Shown here piece after piece: positions 32,924-44,551 of a stretch of 64,000 nt of DNA. The position numbers and the translations under genes are program-made. Each line of letters starts with the position of its first letter. Position 1 is the first letter of the stretch. The DNA comes from Lineolata rhizophorae (taxonomy: Eukaryota > Ascomycota > Dothideomycetes > Lineolatales > Lineolataceae): NCBI GenBank assembly GCA_010093515.1, contig MU001708.1:62001-126000 (forward strand). The letters run 5' to 3'. The notes below the pieces were generated by a model. The model was not told the origin of the DNA. It did no database searches and saw only the letters and a list, made by a program, of their open reading frames with translations.

Positions 32924-35900
32924 ATGGAACAAACGGACTGCAATGAGCACCCCACAGAAAAATCTGAAAATAGAGAGAATGATTCCTCTGTTGATTGTGG
33001 TTCTTCTGAGGAAAAGAAACAGCATAAAGGCGCATTGGTTGCATACATGGTAAATCAAACCTTGATCCCACTCTCTATCGTGCGTTCCTAACTTGTCCGA
33101 CGCAGCGGATATTCTCTCATGCAGACGGAACAGACTGGGTACTCCTCACTGTTGCTACGCTTGCAGCCATCGGGTCCGGAGCATCTCTTTCGATGGTGCA
33201 ACTCATTTTCGGCGACTACGTCGATGTCATCAGTGATTTCAGTCTAGGCATCTTGTCGCCATCCGAGTTTCGTGACGTGATCGTTACACACACTTTGCGG
33301 TTCATCTGGGTCTTCATTGCACGGTTCTTCTGTTCTTACATTTTCACCGTGAGATACACTTGCTTCGAATTCCCTGGTGTTGAGTGCACAGTGGTTCTCT
33401 GATTCGGAACTTAGGTCTGCTTAACAATATCGGGCACTCGCATTACACGAACGATTCGCTTCCTCTTCCTTAAAGCAACTTTGTCTCAGGAGATTGCCTT
33501 TTTTGACAGCGGAACGGGTGGTTCCGTGTCGGTGCAAGCTACGAACAACGGGAACCTGATCCAGCAAGGCATTTGTGAGAAGCTCGGTCTGACTCTCCAG
33601 GCCGTGTCTACATGCGTCTCCGCAATTATCATCGCGCTCGTCGCGCAGTGGAAACTCACGCTCATCACAATAACAATCGCTCCCGTCATGGTAGCCGTGA
33701 TTGCTGTCGGAGTGAGCATGGACACCAAAATCGAATCGAGGATACTAAAGATATACTCACAAGCTGCGTCGCTGGCCGAAGGTGTCATATCATCCATTAG
33801 GAACGTTCATGCCTTCTGGATGCGGCCACGTCTTGTCGAGAAATACGATGAGTACCTATGTGAAGCGCATCAGAAGGGAAAGAGGAAATCTCTCGTATAT
33901 GGATGGCTGTTTAGCATAGAGTATTTCTTGATCTTTGCTGGGTTTTCGCTAGCTTTTTGGCGCGGTGTCCACATGTACGCCGAAGGCGAAATCCATGGCC
34001 CTGGAGTGATCGTAACGTAAGTTTTCGAGTTCTGTATGTTCAATTCGCAGTCTTCGCGCCCCCATTTGTGGCTAAAGCCCGGCTTCGCCGCTAATTCATA
34101 TAGTGTCTTATTTTCTATCGTCATCGCCTCCACTTCACTCACCCAGATATCGCCCTACTTTGCTGCCTTTGCCAACGCCGCTTCAGCCGCGAATGAGCTT
34201 TTCCAGACCATGGACCGACCTTCGTTGATAGACCCACTTGACAGCTCTGGCGATAGGCCTGAAAAATCGGACGGTGAGGTCGAACTTTCGCAAATTAATT
34301 TCTCCTACCCAACACGTCCTGAAGTTCAAGTCCTTAGCAACTTCTCGCTTACATGCCCCGCTGGAAAAACAACTGCCCTTGTGGGCGAAAGTGGATGTGG
34401 CAAGTCTACGATCGTTGCGTTGATTGAGCGGTGGTACAATCCGACCTCAGGATCAATTAAATTTGATGGCCGTAACATTGCTAAGCTCAATATTAACTGG
34501 CTCAGAACAAGGGTCCGGCTAGTCCAGCAGGTAAGCTGTTTTGTCTGTTAGGCTGTTATCATTCTTAGGCCCGTGTATTTACTTTAAATCGTGTAGGAGC
34601 CCGTTCTATTCAACAACACAGTTTTTCAGAACGTCTGTTATGGTCTAACAGGGACAATATGGGAAAACGCATCAAGGGATGAACAGATGCATCAGGTTGT
34701 TGAAGCTTGCAAGATCGCCAGCGCTCATGGTTTCATTTCCGATCTTCCCGAAGTAAGTTACGTTGCATGTGCCCGCGAGTATTCTCTGGCTAATTTGGAA
34801 GGGCTATGATACGCACGTTGGTGAGCGGGCTGGACTTCTTTCGGGAGGTCAGAAGCAACGTATCGCTATTGCGCGGGCAGTAGTGTCCAACCCAGATATC
34901 CTGCTCCTCGACGAGGCGACTAGCGCTCTCGACCCGCACTCTGAAGGTCTGGTACAGCGAGCCCTGGATCAGGTTTCAGTAAACCGGACCACGATCATCA
35001 TTGCCCACAAACTTGCCACAGTAAAAAACGCCGACAACATTGTCGTCATGTCCAAGGGGCGCATCATTGAACGTGGGAAGCATGAAGAACTAATCAAGCT
35101 TGACGGTAGTTATGCACGCCTTGTCAAAGCCCAGGATTTGGAGATCAAGGTTGACACAGTTCAACCTGACGGGGAAGATAATAGCACTGAGGAAGACTTG
35201 GGTGCGTCAGCTTTGACGGAAAGGACAACAACTTCAAGCAGTGCTGTGCGGGGACGAGAATTATTGCAGAATCAACAAGCAGAGCTTGACTATGGCAACT
35301 ACAGAGAGAGAGGCATCCTAAGCGTAGTTGTGTCCACATTACGCGAACAACATTCTCTTCGGCCGACGTTCGCTATTATGCTTATCGGTTGCATTGCTGG
35401 AGGTACGTAAAATGTTATGATGCAGTTAATTACTCACTGACCTATATAGGCGCTGGGTACCCGTCCCAAGCAGTCATCTTGGCCGAATTGATGGATGTAT
35501 TTAACTTCACTGGTCAGAAGCTTCTTGACGAGGGAGACTTCTATGCCCTGATGTTCTTCGTCGTTGCAATCGCAATGTATATTATATACTTCACTCTCGG
35601 ATATTGCAGCAATACCGTCAGCCAGGTGTGTTTACTGTATCGATTCTGTTATCAACAAGGAAACATACTAAAACCTATAGACCATGACTCATTTCTACCG
35701 GCGAGAAATGTTCGACACCATTTTGCAGCAAGACATTCAATTTTTCGACCGCGAGGAGAACACGACAGGAGCTCTGACTAGTCGCCTTTCCACTCAACCT
35801 ACTCAGCTACAGGAACTCATGAGCTTGAACCTGGCACTGATCATAGTTATGTGCGTCAACCTGGTAGCTAGCAGCATCCTAGCTATTGCAGTCGGCTGGA

Positions 35901-37365
35901 AACTCGGCCTCGTCGTTGTGTTAGGTGGTCTTCCACCCATAATTTTTGCTGGCTGGCTTCGAATGAAGCTCGAATTCAAGTTCCAAGCCGACACTTCCAA
36001 GAGATTCGCAGACAGCGCCGCACTAGCCGGGGAAGCGGTGGGGGCCATCAGAACTGTTGCGTCCCTTGCGCTGGAGCGGAAGGTTCTTGAGCGCTACCGA
36101 ATGAGAATTGACCATATCGTCCGTATCTCTGTGCCTTCGATCTTATTCTCGATGTTCTTTTTTGCTGCCACCCAATCAATCGAATTTCTGGTCCTTGCCT
36201 TGGGATTTTGGTATGTCATTGGAACCAACGATAATGCGAAAACGAAAATGGGTTTGCTAAATTTTTCTACAGGTACGGTAGTAGATTACTTTCCACTGGG
36301 GAATACAGCTTGAAGCAATTCTATATTGTTTTTGTTGGCGTCTTCCTAAGTGGACAAGCTTCCGCACAGCTATTTCTATTTTCCACTAGTGAGCAGTACT
36401 AACGCCGTGCCTGTCACGGGGACTGAAGTCTAACGAACATTCTCTAGGCATTACAAAGGCTGTCTCTGCGGGCAATTATATTGGCTGGATACGCAGCCTG
36501 AAACCGATCGTTGCAGAAACCGACCAAAACGTCCAAATTGGGCCAAGTCGGTGTGATCCGGATCTCTCACTCTCGCACGTCTCTTTCACCTATCCTACCA
36601 GACCGGATACAAGAGTGCTCCGCAACATTTCTATTGACGTGGGTACTTCCCCTTACTATCTTCCACCACTGGCATGCTAATAATCGATAGATCCATCCGG
36701 GCACTTTCATCGCACTAGTAGGAGGGTCCGGATGTGGCAAGAGCACCGTCATATCCTTGATTGAAAGATTCTACGATCCAACCTCCGGCCGAATTCTCCT
36801 AAGCCATGCAAACATCTCCTCCTTGAACCCGCGTCTCTATCGTCGGCAGCTCGCCCTCGTCCAGCAGGAACCCGTCCTATACCAAGGCACGATCCGGGAG
36901 AACATCGCGCTCGGAATGGAAGACGTCGACAGCCTTTCCGAAGACGCCATTATGCACGCCTGCAGACAAGCCAATATCCACGAGTTCGTTGCATCTCTCC
37001 CGGAAGGACTCAACACTGATTGCGGCTCCCGCGGTCTGTCGCTCTCCGGCGGTCAGCGACAACGCATCGCCATTGCGCGGGCGCTGATCCGCAACCCGAA
37101 GGTGCTGTTGCTCGACGAAGCCACGTCGGCACTAGACACCGAAAGTGAGCGTGCGGTGCAGACGGCGCTATCCGAGGCGGCGGCGCAAAGTATGCGCATT
37201 ACAGTGGCAGTCGCGCATCGTTTATCCACGATCAAGGATGCAGATAGGATTTTGGTGTTGCTGGGCGGTAGAATTGCGGAAGCGGGCACGCATACCGAGT
37301 TGGTGCAAAAGGGCGGACTGTACACTAAAATGTGCCAAGCGCAGTCTTTGGACCTTGCGGCTTAG
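32924..37365 (+). CDS. Full-length ABCB (P-glycoprotein/MDR-type) ABC transporter
   Basis: ATP-driven exporter with layout TMD1-NBD1-TMD2-NBD2, expected in the plasma or an internal membrane; the substrate is unknown. Eleven exons with consistent phase give 1,280 aa: 32924-33049, 33106-33348, 33415-34016, 34104-34530, 34597-34752, 34802-35402, 35450-35625, 35681-36210, 36273-36388, 36448-36638 and 36691-37365. NBD1: Walker [10 protein letters not shown] at about 418, Q-loop LVQQEPVLF, signature LSGGQKQR near 532, Walker [12 protein letters not shown] near 552, H-loop [12 protein letters not shown]2: GGSGCGKST at about 1067, [17 protein letters not shown] near 1175, [20 protein letters not shown]. 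Both ATP sites are canonical. The N-terminus is hydrophilic and acidic. The gene is apparently intact. It follows a zinc-cluster regulator on the same strand. Introns are many and short, unlike the near-intronless core genes. Confidence 0.93.
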
Positions 37366-40150
37366 GCAATGTGTTTGTCTTGGACTAGGTCATTGTGGTT
37401 ATTGAGCGTTACGAGCGTTCGTATAGTGAGATTGTGTAAAGAGAGAATTGAAGCGTAGAAGAGATGGTGGAGCGTGACATTCTGCACCCATGTACCTACC
37501 TAAGAATAACGGCCTAGACGTCCGATCCTTGTCTTTGTTGGACAATCGTGATATTCTGACTGCCAAAGTGCTAGGGGGCAGATGAAAATGCCTAAACAAG
37601 GGACAAAAGTGAAACAAGGGCTACTAATCAAGGACTAGATTCAACAAAGACGATCTAGCAAGGTTTTTGTAAAGGCGGTATTGTCATTTGGAAGTTGAAT
37701 GGAACCGGGCATAATTCAACGCGCAGACTACAATTCCGGAGGTATACGAAAATGGCGATGCCTCCTTGAAAGACGGCCAATCCATATATCTGGCTTTCCA
37801 ACTTTGTATCCTTGCGTTTTGCAGTTTCGATGCTATAGGAGCAATTATGAAGTCAACACAAAAAGACTTCAACATTGTATCAGTTGAGCGGAAGGTGTGG
37901 GCTCGCGAAGCACAACAACAGGACCCTTTTTGCGCCTGCAACTAATAAGCGCACGTCTGTTTCAAAGGATTGCGACGTCTTTTTCGTGACTTGATATGAT
38001 AAGATCATCGGACGAGTGATTACACATAGATCTCTTCCATACTAGCCTTCACGGGTCTAATGCGATTAAACATCGTAGTCTGTAGACTAATAGCATCCAC
38101 TCCTGCATTCGCTGGAGGAGCGCCGCCGAATCGGTTTTGTAAGCATGTCTCTCGTTTTCTAACATCAGCGGGTCGTCTGCTAATGCGAAAAGTCGCCAGT
38201 TAGGTAGACAACATGTGGGTGGTTCTGAGCTAAGCTTATATCATCCGGGTTCCAAGAGAAATAATTTTCCACCGCACCTTTTGAGCCAATTGAGAATATT
38301 ATGTTTTGCTATAGATACTACTAATAGGTCATGTGCAAATCAAACTATGGCGGTGTTCCGGAGGCGTTGATCTGATTTTGGGTTGGTGGATACGCAAACT
38401 ACCACTTTCTTCATAAATTTGGCGTTTGTTTTAGGAAGGAGCCTTCACTACTGTGCTAGGACGGTGCAAATTGCAGTGAGTAGCAGAACGCCGAGGTTTG
38501 TTGACACAGGCACCAAGTCAGTGCGCATTTTCAAAGCAGTCCCATAAAAGACTATATTGGTGAAGATCGTGTAGTTTATTTTCCACCGTTTATCTTCATT
38601 TGTTGAACGCAGGACTTGTTGAGTATCGAATGGGTCTGAGTAAGTGGCTCGATCATGCGGTGAGGAGAAAGATACTCAACTACATAGACGCCACTTGTTG
38701 AACGGTCATAGCGTCTGCAAGCCGAAAACTAGAAGCTAGTTCCACTGTTGACATGGCATATCCCGTTGAGAAGAAGCCTCAATATCCATGCCAGCTTTAC
38801 TCAATACGGATATAACAAAGATCGCTATAGCTACAGAACTTGCCATGGAACGATTTTTCAGGCCTAGGGGCACACCAGAACCCGTTCCTTGCGCAGAAAA
38901 CGGCACTATTGGAAGGGGAAGTTACTGCAATCTACCCCATACATCAGCAGATGATCTTCTTAAGGGATTGCCATCCTATGTACACGTTTGTACGTAGTAT
39001 GTACATGCCCACCGCAGATCAACGGCACCTAGCAAGGGGCAGCAAACGCCACCCCTCGTCCTTGGGGGAACCCCCCGGAATTGCACAGCGCGAGCCACAC
39101 ACACACGCACGACCACATACACACACACCGCAAAAAGCAGGAAATCATTACCGCCAAAACAAACCCCGGGGGAGCCAGAATTCCAAATCGCTAGCCACTG
39201 CCCCCATCTCTTCGAGTGCAGCAGCACGTTCGCGTCACTTCGCGTGAAAGCAGCGAATCTAAAGAAAACGGACTTAGCACGCCGCCCCTGCGCGGGAAGA
39301 GAGCTAACTAAATTGTTTCAAACCCACGGCACAATGCGTGCGGGTTCGGGCACGGGCTAGACCGGGACCTACTCCGTACATATACATGCTGTATAAACAA
39401 ACGCTAGCAGACGTTTCTCCGGGCACCTCAGCCAATGATATGGCATGTGGCGCGCTGGCTTTGCCCTTTGTATGTACATACGGAGGGCGTTGTCAAATGG
39501 TGCTCGAACCATACTCCCGGACTATTCCCGAGGCGCCAAGTGTTAGCACTAATATATGTATGACATGAGCGGGAGGGCAAAAGGAACTTCGAATCTGCCA
39601 GCGGCGCTGGGCCTCTCGACCGGCGTTTTGCGCCCGCCAAACGGGGCGAAAAAAACAAAGGCTCGACTCGCTCTCGATCGACATCCTTGCGGCTGATCGC
39701 GATCCGAGTCATGACGACCGTTGCAAGCCGGGGCGAACAAACCCGTCTCTTCCCCCCCTTGTTCAACTTGCGGCTAAACGACCTCTAGCTACATTTGCCT
39801 ACCGGTACGTACGTAGTATGTACGTAGTAGGTATACTGGCACGCTAGCTCCGTGGCTCGAAAGAACGCAGTCATCCCACATTCCAACGGCGAAAAAACGT
39901 GCCGCTCGCTCGCTCGCCCGCTCGCTCGAGCCAACGCCAGGTAGATGTGCATACCTCGTAACTCCTATGTATAGCACTGCCACATATAACCCGTGGGCTA
40001 GGTAGTATACAGTAAGATCGGTGGTGGTGGTGGTGGTATCTAGGTCCGTGACCGGTTTCCAGCCTCACTTTCATCCACTTTTAAGAAACATGAACCCCGA
40101 ACATTCTCCAGAGGCGCAAATAAAAAAAAGAAGAAGCGTTGGGGGCCGAA

Positions 40151-40171
40151 GTACGGAGTAGTACTCCGTAC
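40151..40171. repeat. Palindrome of the dispersed TACTCCGTA word
   Basis: GTACGGAGTA and TACTCCGTAC face each other around one central G, a perfect 21-bp palindrome in intergenic DNA. Confidence 0.9.
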
Positions 40172-41156
40172 TCGGCACCTTCGTATGAACAGGGGGGCGC
40201 CCTCGAATTAGAAGACCACGCGAACCCCCAATTACTGAGCCCACCGCGACCGGAGGGAGGCCCGATGGAACACACACACACCCAAGAGGTGGCGCACAGC
40301 AACAAAAAAAAAAAGAGGAATAAAAAGAAAATTCAAAGCCGCATTACTCCGTACTTTGACCGGCGGGGGACCCGGCGGGGGGGAGGGGGGAGGGAGGGGC
40401 GCGCGCCACTCAAAGGGCTAGTTTATTGGTGCCACTTTCGCCCCGTATCCCGGCCGCTCGGGGCGTCTCTCGAAGGAAACAAGCCACGTATCCTGCGAAA
40501 CCCGCGGAGGCGTGTGTTCGCGTTGTGAGAAAGGGGTGGCTAAGGTCGTTCAGCTTCTAAAATAGGGCAACGCCGGAAAAAGTGGCCGAGTGGCTGGCCC
40601 CCCCACTACCCCCCCCAAACCGGTGGGTAGGTATGTATGTATGTGTGGACTGCCGAACTCGAACGGGACCAGCCACGGCCCACGGTTGCCCCCGGTCTTG
40701 TGCGCGGTGTGGCTCACGCAAGCGTCACTCTACATGCTCCCCCGCGGTTGCAGCCTCTCGGATGTTACGATGTCACTTGTGAAGAGTTACGCCTGATGGC
40801 CCTGAGGGTGTGGATAGTAGGGCAGGAACAGACGACCTCGCCGCGCCATTGGCTGCTCGATTCTGGATGCGAGCCGGATGGGAAACCGACAAAACGCGAT
40901 GGGATTGGCGGGGCGCGACCCCCGGATGGCTCGAGATGGCTGAATTGGCTACCGGGTATCCATCGTCCACTGATCCGGCGACTCCACGCTTCGTGACTTT
41001 CGTCAGCGCTGGCTCGTGCTTGCCCCCAGCTGACAGTTTTGGACCTTGAGGATATGAGCCGGTGTGAGCATGGGCAAAAGAGCTCAGCTCTGGCCCCGTC
41101 CTGAAATGACCATCCAACAACGTTCTAGACACATCAAGCCCCGGTTCTCCATGTAC

Positions 41157-41157
<1 letters not shown>

Positions 41158-41190
<33 letters not shown>

Positions 41191-41264
41191 TTTTTGGGGG
41201 GGGGGGGGCCCCCCCCCCCCCCCCCCCGCCCCTCCTTTCTCCCCCCCCCCCCCCCCCCCTCCCC
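41158..41264. repeat. Poly-C / poly-G homopolymer block
   Basis: 33 C, then TTTTT, 13 G, 19 C, a short mixed stretch and another 19 C. The C-T5-G order could fold as a hairpin. Such a block is hard to sequence and may be partly an assembly or base-calling artefact. Confidence 0.85.
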
Positions 41265-41703
41265 GGACTGTCCTTGTTCGTGGGGAAGTGGCCTCCCGTC
41301 GTCAGCTACCTGCACCCTGAAACGCGCTGGCACCGTCAGGAGAGGTGGATGCAGCGCGATGCCAGCAGCGCAGCAAAAGTGGAAGCAAAAAAGGTCGGCG
41401 TCACGGGGTGCTGCCAGTGGGCGGAGTGCGGTCAAGATGGCGCGCAGAAAGTGGCGCTGGCGCCCGCGGACGGTGCAACCGCATTCAGGACCGCTCGCTG
41501 CCCGATTGGGGCAACGGGTGGCTGGAGCGAGAGGACTGGGTTAGCGGTTTGCGAGCTTAGGGAAGGAGGGGGGACGGGGCGGGGATTGGGGGGTTTGGCT
41601 CGGTGACGCGAGGCGAGGCGCGCGACTGTACCATGGTAGTAATGGGCGGTTCCGAGGTCGGCCACGACCAATTGCAATGAGGCGCTTGGGAGTCGTGTGT
41701 AGG

Positions 41704-41719
41704 TACGGAGTACTCCGTA
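41704..41719. repeat. Perfect 16-bp palindrome TACGGAGTACTCCGTA
   Basis: A second palindromic arrangement of the same dispersed word. A near copy with one centre change (TACGGAGCACTCCGTA) is at 42427-42442. Confidence 0.9.
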
Positions 41720-44551
41720 GGTCCTGCCGGTGCGGCTGTTGGGGCGCTGTCGTGTTGCTGCTGAACGCTGCGGAACGCTGCGGAATTAGTGTCTACCTAC
41801 TACGTATGGTAGGTCCCGGAGCGCATTACCCATAGAACTGAGAGGCTGGTTTGGCGGCCGCGTCCAAGCCTAATTACGTCGGCGCGTCATTGGAGAGAAG
41901 AGCTGGGGGTTCTCTTTACTCTCCTGCAGAAAGTACCTGGTCGGACAGCTGGGTAGGTAAGGTAAGTGGTAATGTACGACCGCGGCCCGCCGAGCGGGCA
42001 ACTCGAGGTGCCGCTTGGTGCCTTTTTGTGCTGCGTCTGGGATGTTGAGGAGGCCGGCTGCCTGCGTGCGGCCCGTCTGTCACTCCGACACCGCTTGGGC
42101 ACGATCGATCGTTGATGGTTGAACGCGGGGGTGCGGATTGCAGTGCTCCGCCACCGCCTGCCGCCCGCTTCCCGCTAGCCGGTCGGCCGCCTTGTCAATC
42201 GTTCAATTCGTTGGAGAGAGCTTGGTTCGGGTGCCTGGGATACATATGGGTATGTACTTAGTAGGCGACGAACGATCGCCCGCCTTCCGGTAGATGGAGG
42301 GCCCCAGCCGCAGGCCTCCGCGTGCGCCGCACTGACGCAGCGGAAGCAACAGCCGGGAGCGCGTGCTGCGGCGTGCTTGGCTCCGGACGCGGCCATCGGG
42401 AGGCGTTATTGCATGTAGGCAAATGGTACGGAGCACTCCGTATGGTACGGAAGAAATGGTTTATCTGATCAGGTTGAGGCCGAGGTGGCTTGTCGCATAA
42501 TTGAGACGGCAGGCATCTCACTGCGATTTTCATTTAGCCGTGCCTTTTGACAGGCTTTGCTTCTGATCTTTGCTTGCAAACAACTCTCCCCAGCCAAACT
42601 TGTTTTGCACTCGTGGCGGTACCTCCTTGCGAGGGTGTGGCTTCTACCGTTCTACGGGGCTTCGACCTGCAACAAGGGACCCGGGCTCCCCATCCCGGCT
42701 CCGCTCGCATTTTGCCCCTGGTCACAGGCCCCCATATTCCGAACGACATTCGCAATTCACATCTCGTTCCAGGAGCTATGTGCAGTACCGCATGCACTTA
42801 TGTCCCTACGCACCCGGCTCTTTCTCTCCGGCAACGTTTTGCGAGTTGAAGAGCAAGGGGAGGGGGGACGAGGGGGGAGGGGGGAGGGGGCAGCGGGAGA
42901 GAAGAGGCGTCAGGCCGGGGCCAGGCGCCACTCTTTCCAGTGGATGCCAGCTGGTGCGGCCGGTGGGATTGTGGGGCAGCGGCGACTCAGCGCGGATCGG
43001 AGGCTCAAGCGGGAAGAGCAAGACCTTGGGCCGGACGGGAACAGCGTACCAGCAAAGGTCGCCTCCGCAGATGTAGCCTCTAGCCACCGGTGCCTGCCTC
43101 GAGTTGCGCTCGGTGGCCGGGTGGTACGTAGTATGTCATAACGCGACGAGCCATGGCTGGCTGCGGCTTGGCGCGGTCAATCTGTTCGCGCGGGCAGCCA
43201 CACGGCGAAGTGGCAGTTCGCTAGCACGGGGCACCAGGACGGCCCCCGGCCGGCAGCGCCCAGGCAGGACGAGCGGCTTGGTGATTTGCGCGGACGAGCT
43301 AGGAGGGGGGGAGGGGGTGGGGAAGGGGGGGCGGGAAGGCGAGACGAGGCACAGCGCGCTGCGGGCGCGGGCAGGCTCGGCTGGGCTGGCTGGGCCCCGG
43401 GCGCCGCGCGCTCCGGCATGGGGGTGCCGCGGCCTGGTTGGTCCAGCCACGCAGGCGTCATACGGGCTCAGGCCGTCCGGCCACCACCACCGCCGCCGCC
43501 GCCGCCGCCTCCGCCTCTGACCGGCCGCACCACCCAGCACCTGCCACCGAGGCACCGCCGCACCTCCAACACAGCACGCACCCGCGCCCACAACACCCTC
43601 TGGCTTGCGCTGCCGCTTGCTCTCCGGCAGCCGCAACGTCTCGCGCGCTCGCTGCTGTTTCGCCGGCCCAGCCCGCACGTCTGCCCCCCGGAAGCGCCCG
43701 CTGAGCTCATCGCCAGGCCGCGCCGCCGATCGCCGCTCCCGTTCGCCCTTGCGAGGGGACCCGCCGCCCGCTGCCGCCCTGCCGCAGCAGCGCCGCCGCC
43801 GCCGGCCCGCCTTCGCTGCTTGCTGCCGTGCCTTCTGCCGCGCCACACCCCAGCCAGCTCGCTCCTCTCTGCCTCTGTCGCAAACCTCGCTCCCGCGCCC
43901 CATCCACACCCCGAGCTTTCACGATACCTCGGTGCCCGCGCTCTTCGTGCCCTCGCAGACCGCCCCGTCGCCTGCGTCGCGCCTCTCGCCGCCTTGCGTC
44001 ACGCGTCCCCTCTTTTGCGGCTCCGCGTCCTTCGCCTTGCGCCCGGCCGCGCGCCCGCCGCCGTGCTGCCGTGCCTGCCTGCTTGTCGATGCTCCACTGT
44101 TGTGGCCTCGACTCGTAAGCCGTTCCGGGTTGGCCGTCGAAGCGCAACCGCCCTCTCAACCAGCGAGCTGGCTGCATCCGCCTCTCGGCGCGGTTTGCCT
44201 TCCCTTCTCTTTTCCCCTTCGTCGTCGGCCGCTCCGCAGGCCCCATCGGCGAGCGCAATACTCGCTGGATAATGGTCAAGCCTTGTCCGCCGTCCGACGT
44301 TTCTAACGCACGGTGAACAAGGGCTCTGTGCGTTCTTGTCGAGCGGTGCGTCCATGCTTCCCACTCCCAAACCTTAGGACAAATCTTGCAATCGCCTCCC
44401 GTCATCATGGGAGCGCAATCCCAATTTTTCGCCTGCCTCTTTCTGGCGGTCCGTCATCGCCCCGGATGCTGACAATGGCCACCAGAGTAGGCGTCCTGCT
44501 TGTCCCGCACTCGCACCATCTCTATCCTAGACTGCCCAGATCGAACTTCTC

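Larger units (their letters stand above)
37366..44551. other. Long gene-free interval with repeats and a homopolymer block
   Basis: 7.2 kb without a gene I can support. The left part (to about 39000) continues the AT-richer island; a minus-strand frame at 38049-38180 has coding-like residues but is only 44 codons. From about 39000 it becomes GC-rich, with CA-rich tracts (39095-39130), GGTGGT runs (40020-40040), several TACTCCGTA/TACGGAGTA words, and a C/G homopolymer block (41158-41264). 43450-44550 is C/T-rich and is the likely promoter and leader of the C2H2 gene. Confidence 0.5.

Noticed and set aside
29895-37365. Secondary-metabolite gene cluster
   Set aside because: A regulator and a transporter are present, but no polyketide, peptide or terpene synthase or tailoring enzyme is seen in the window.
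38049-38180. 44-codon minus-strand frame with coding-like residues (ADDPLMLENERHAYK)
   Set aside because: Too short, no start, and the continuation is in other frames; at most a gene remnant.
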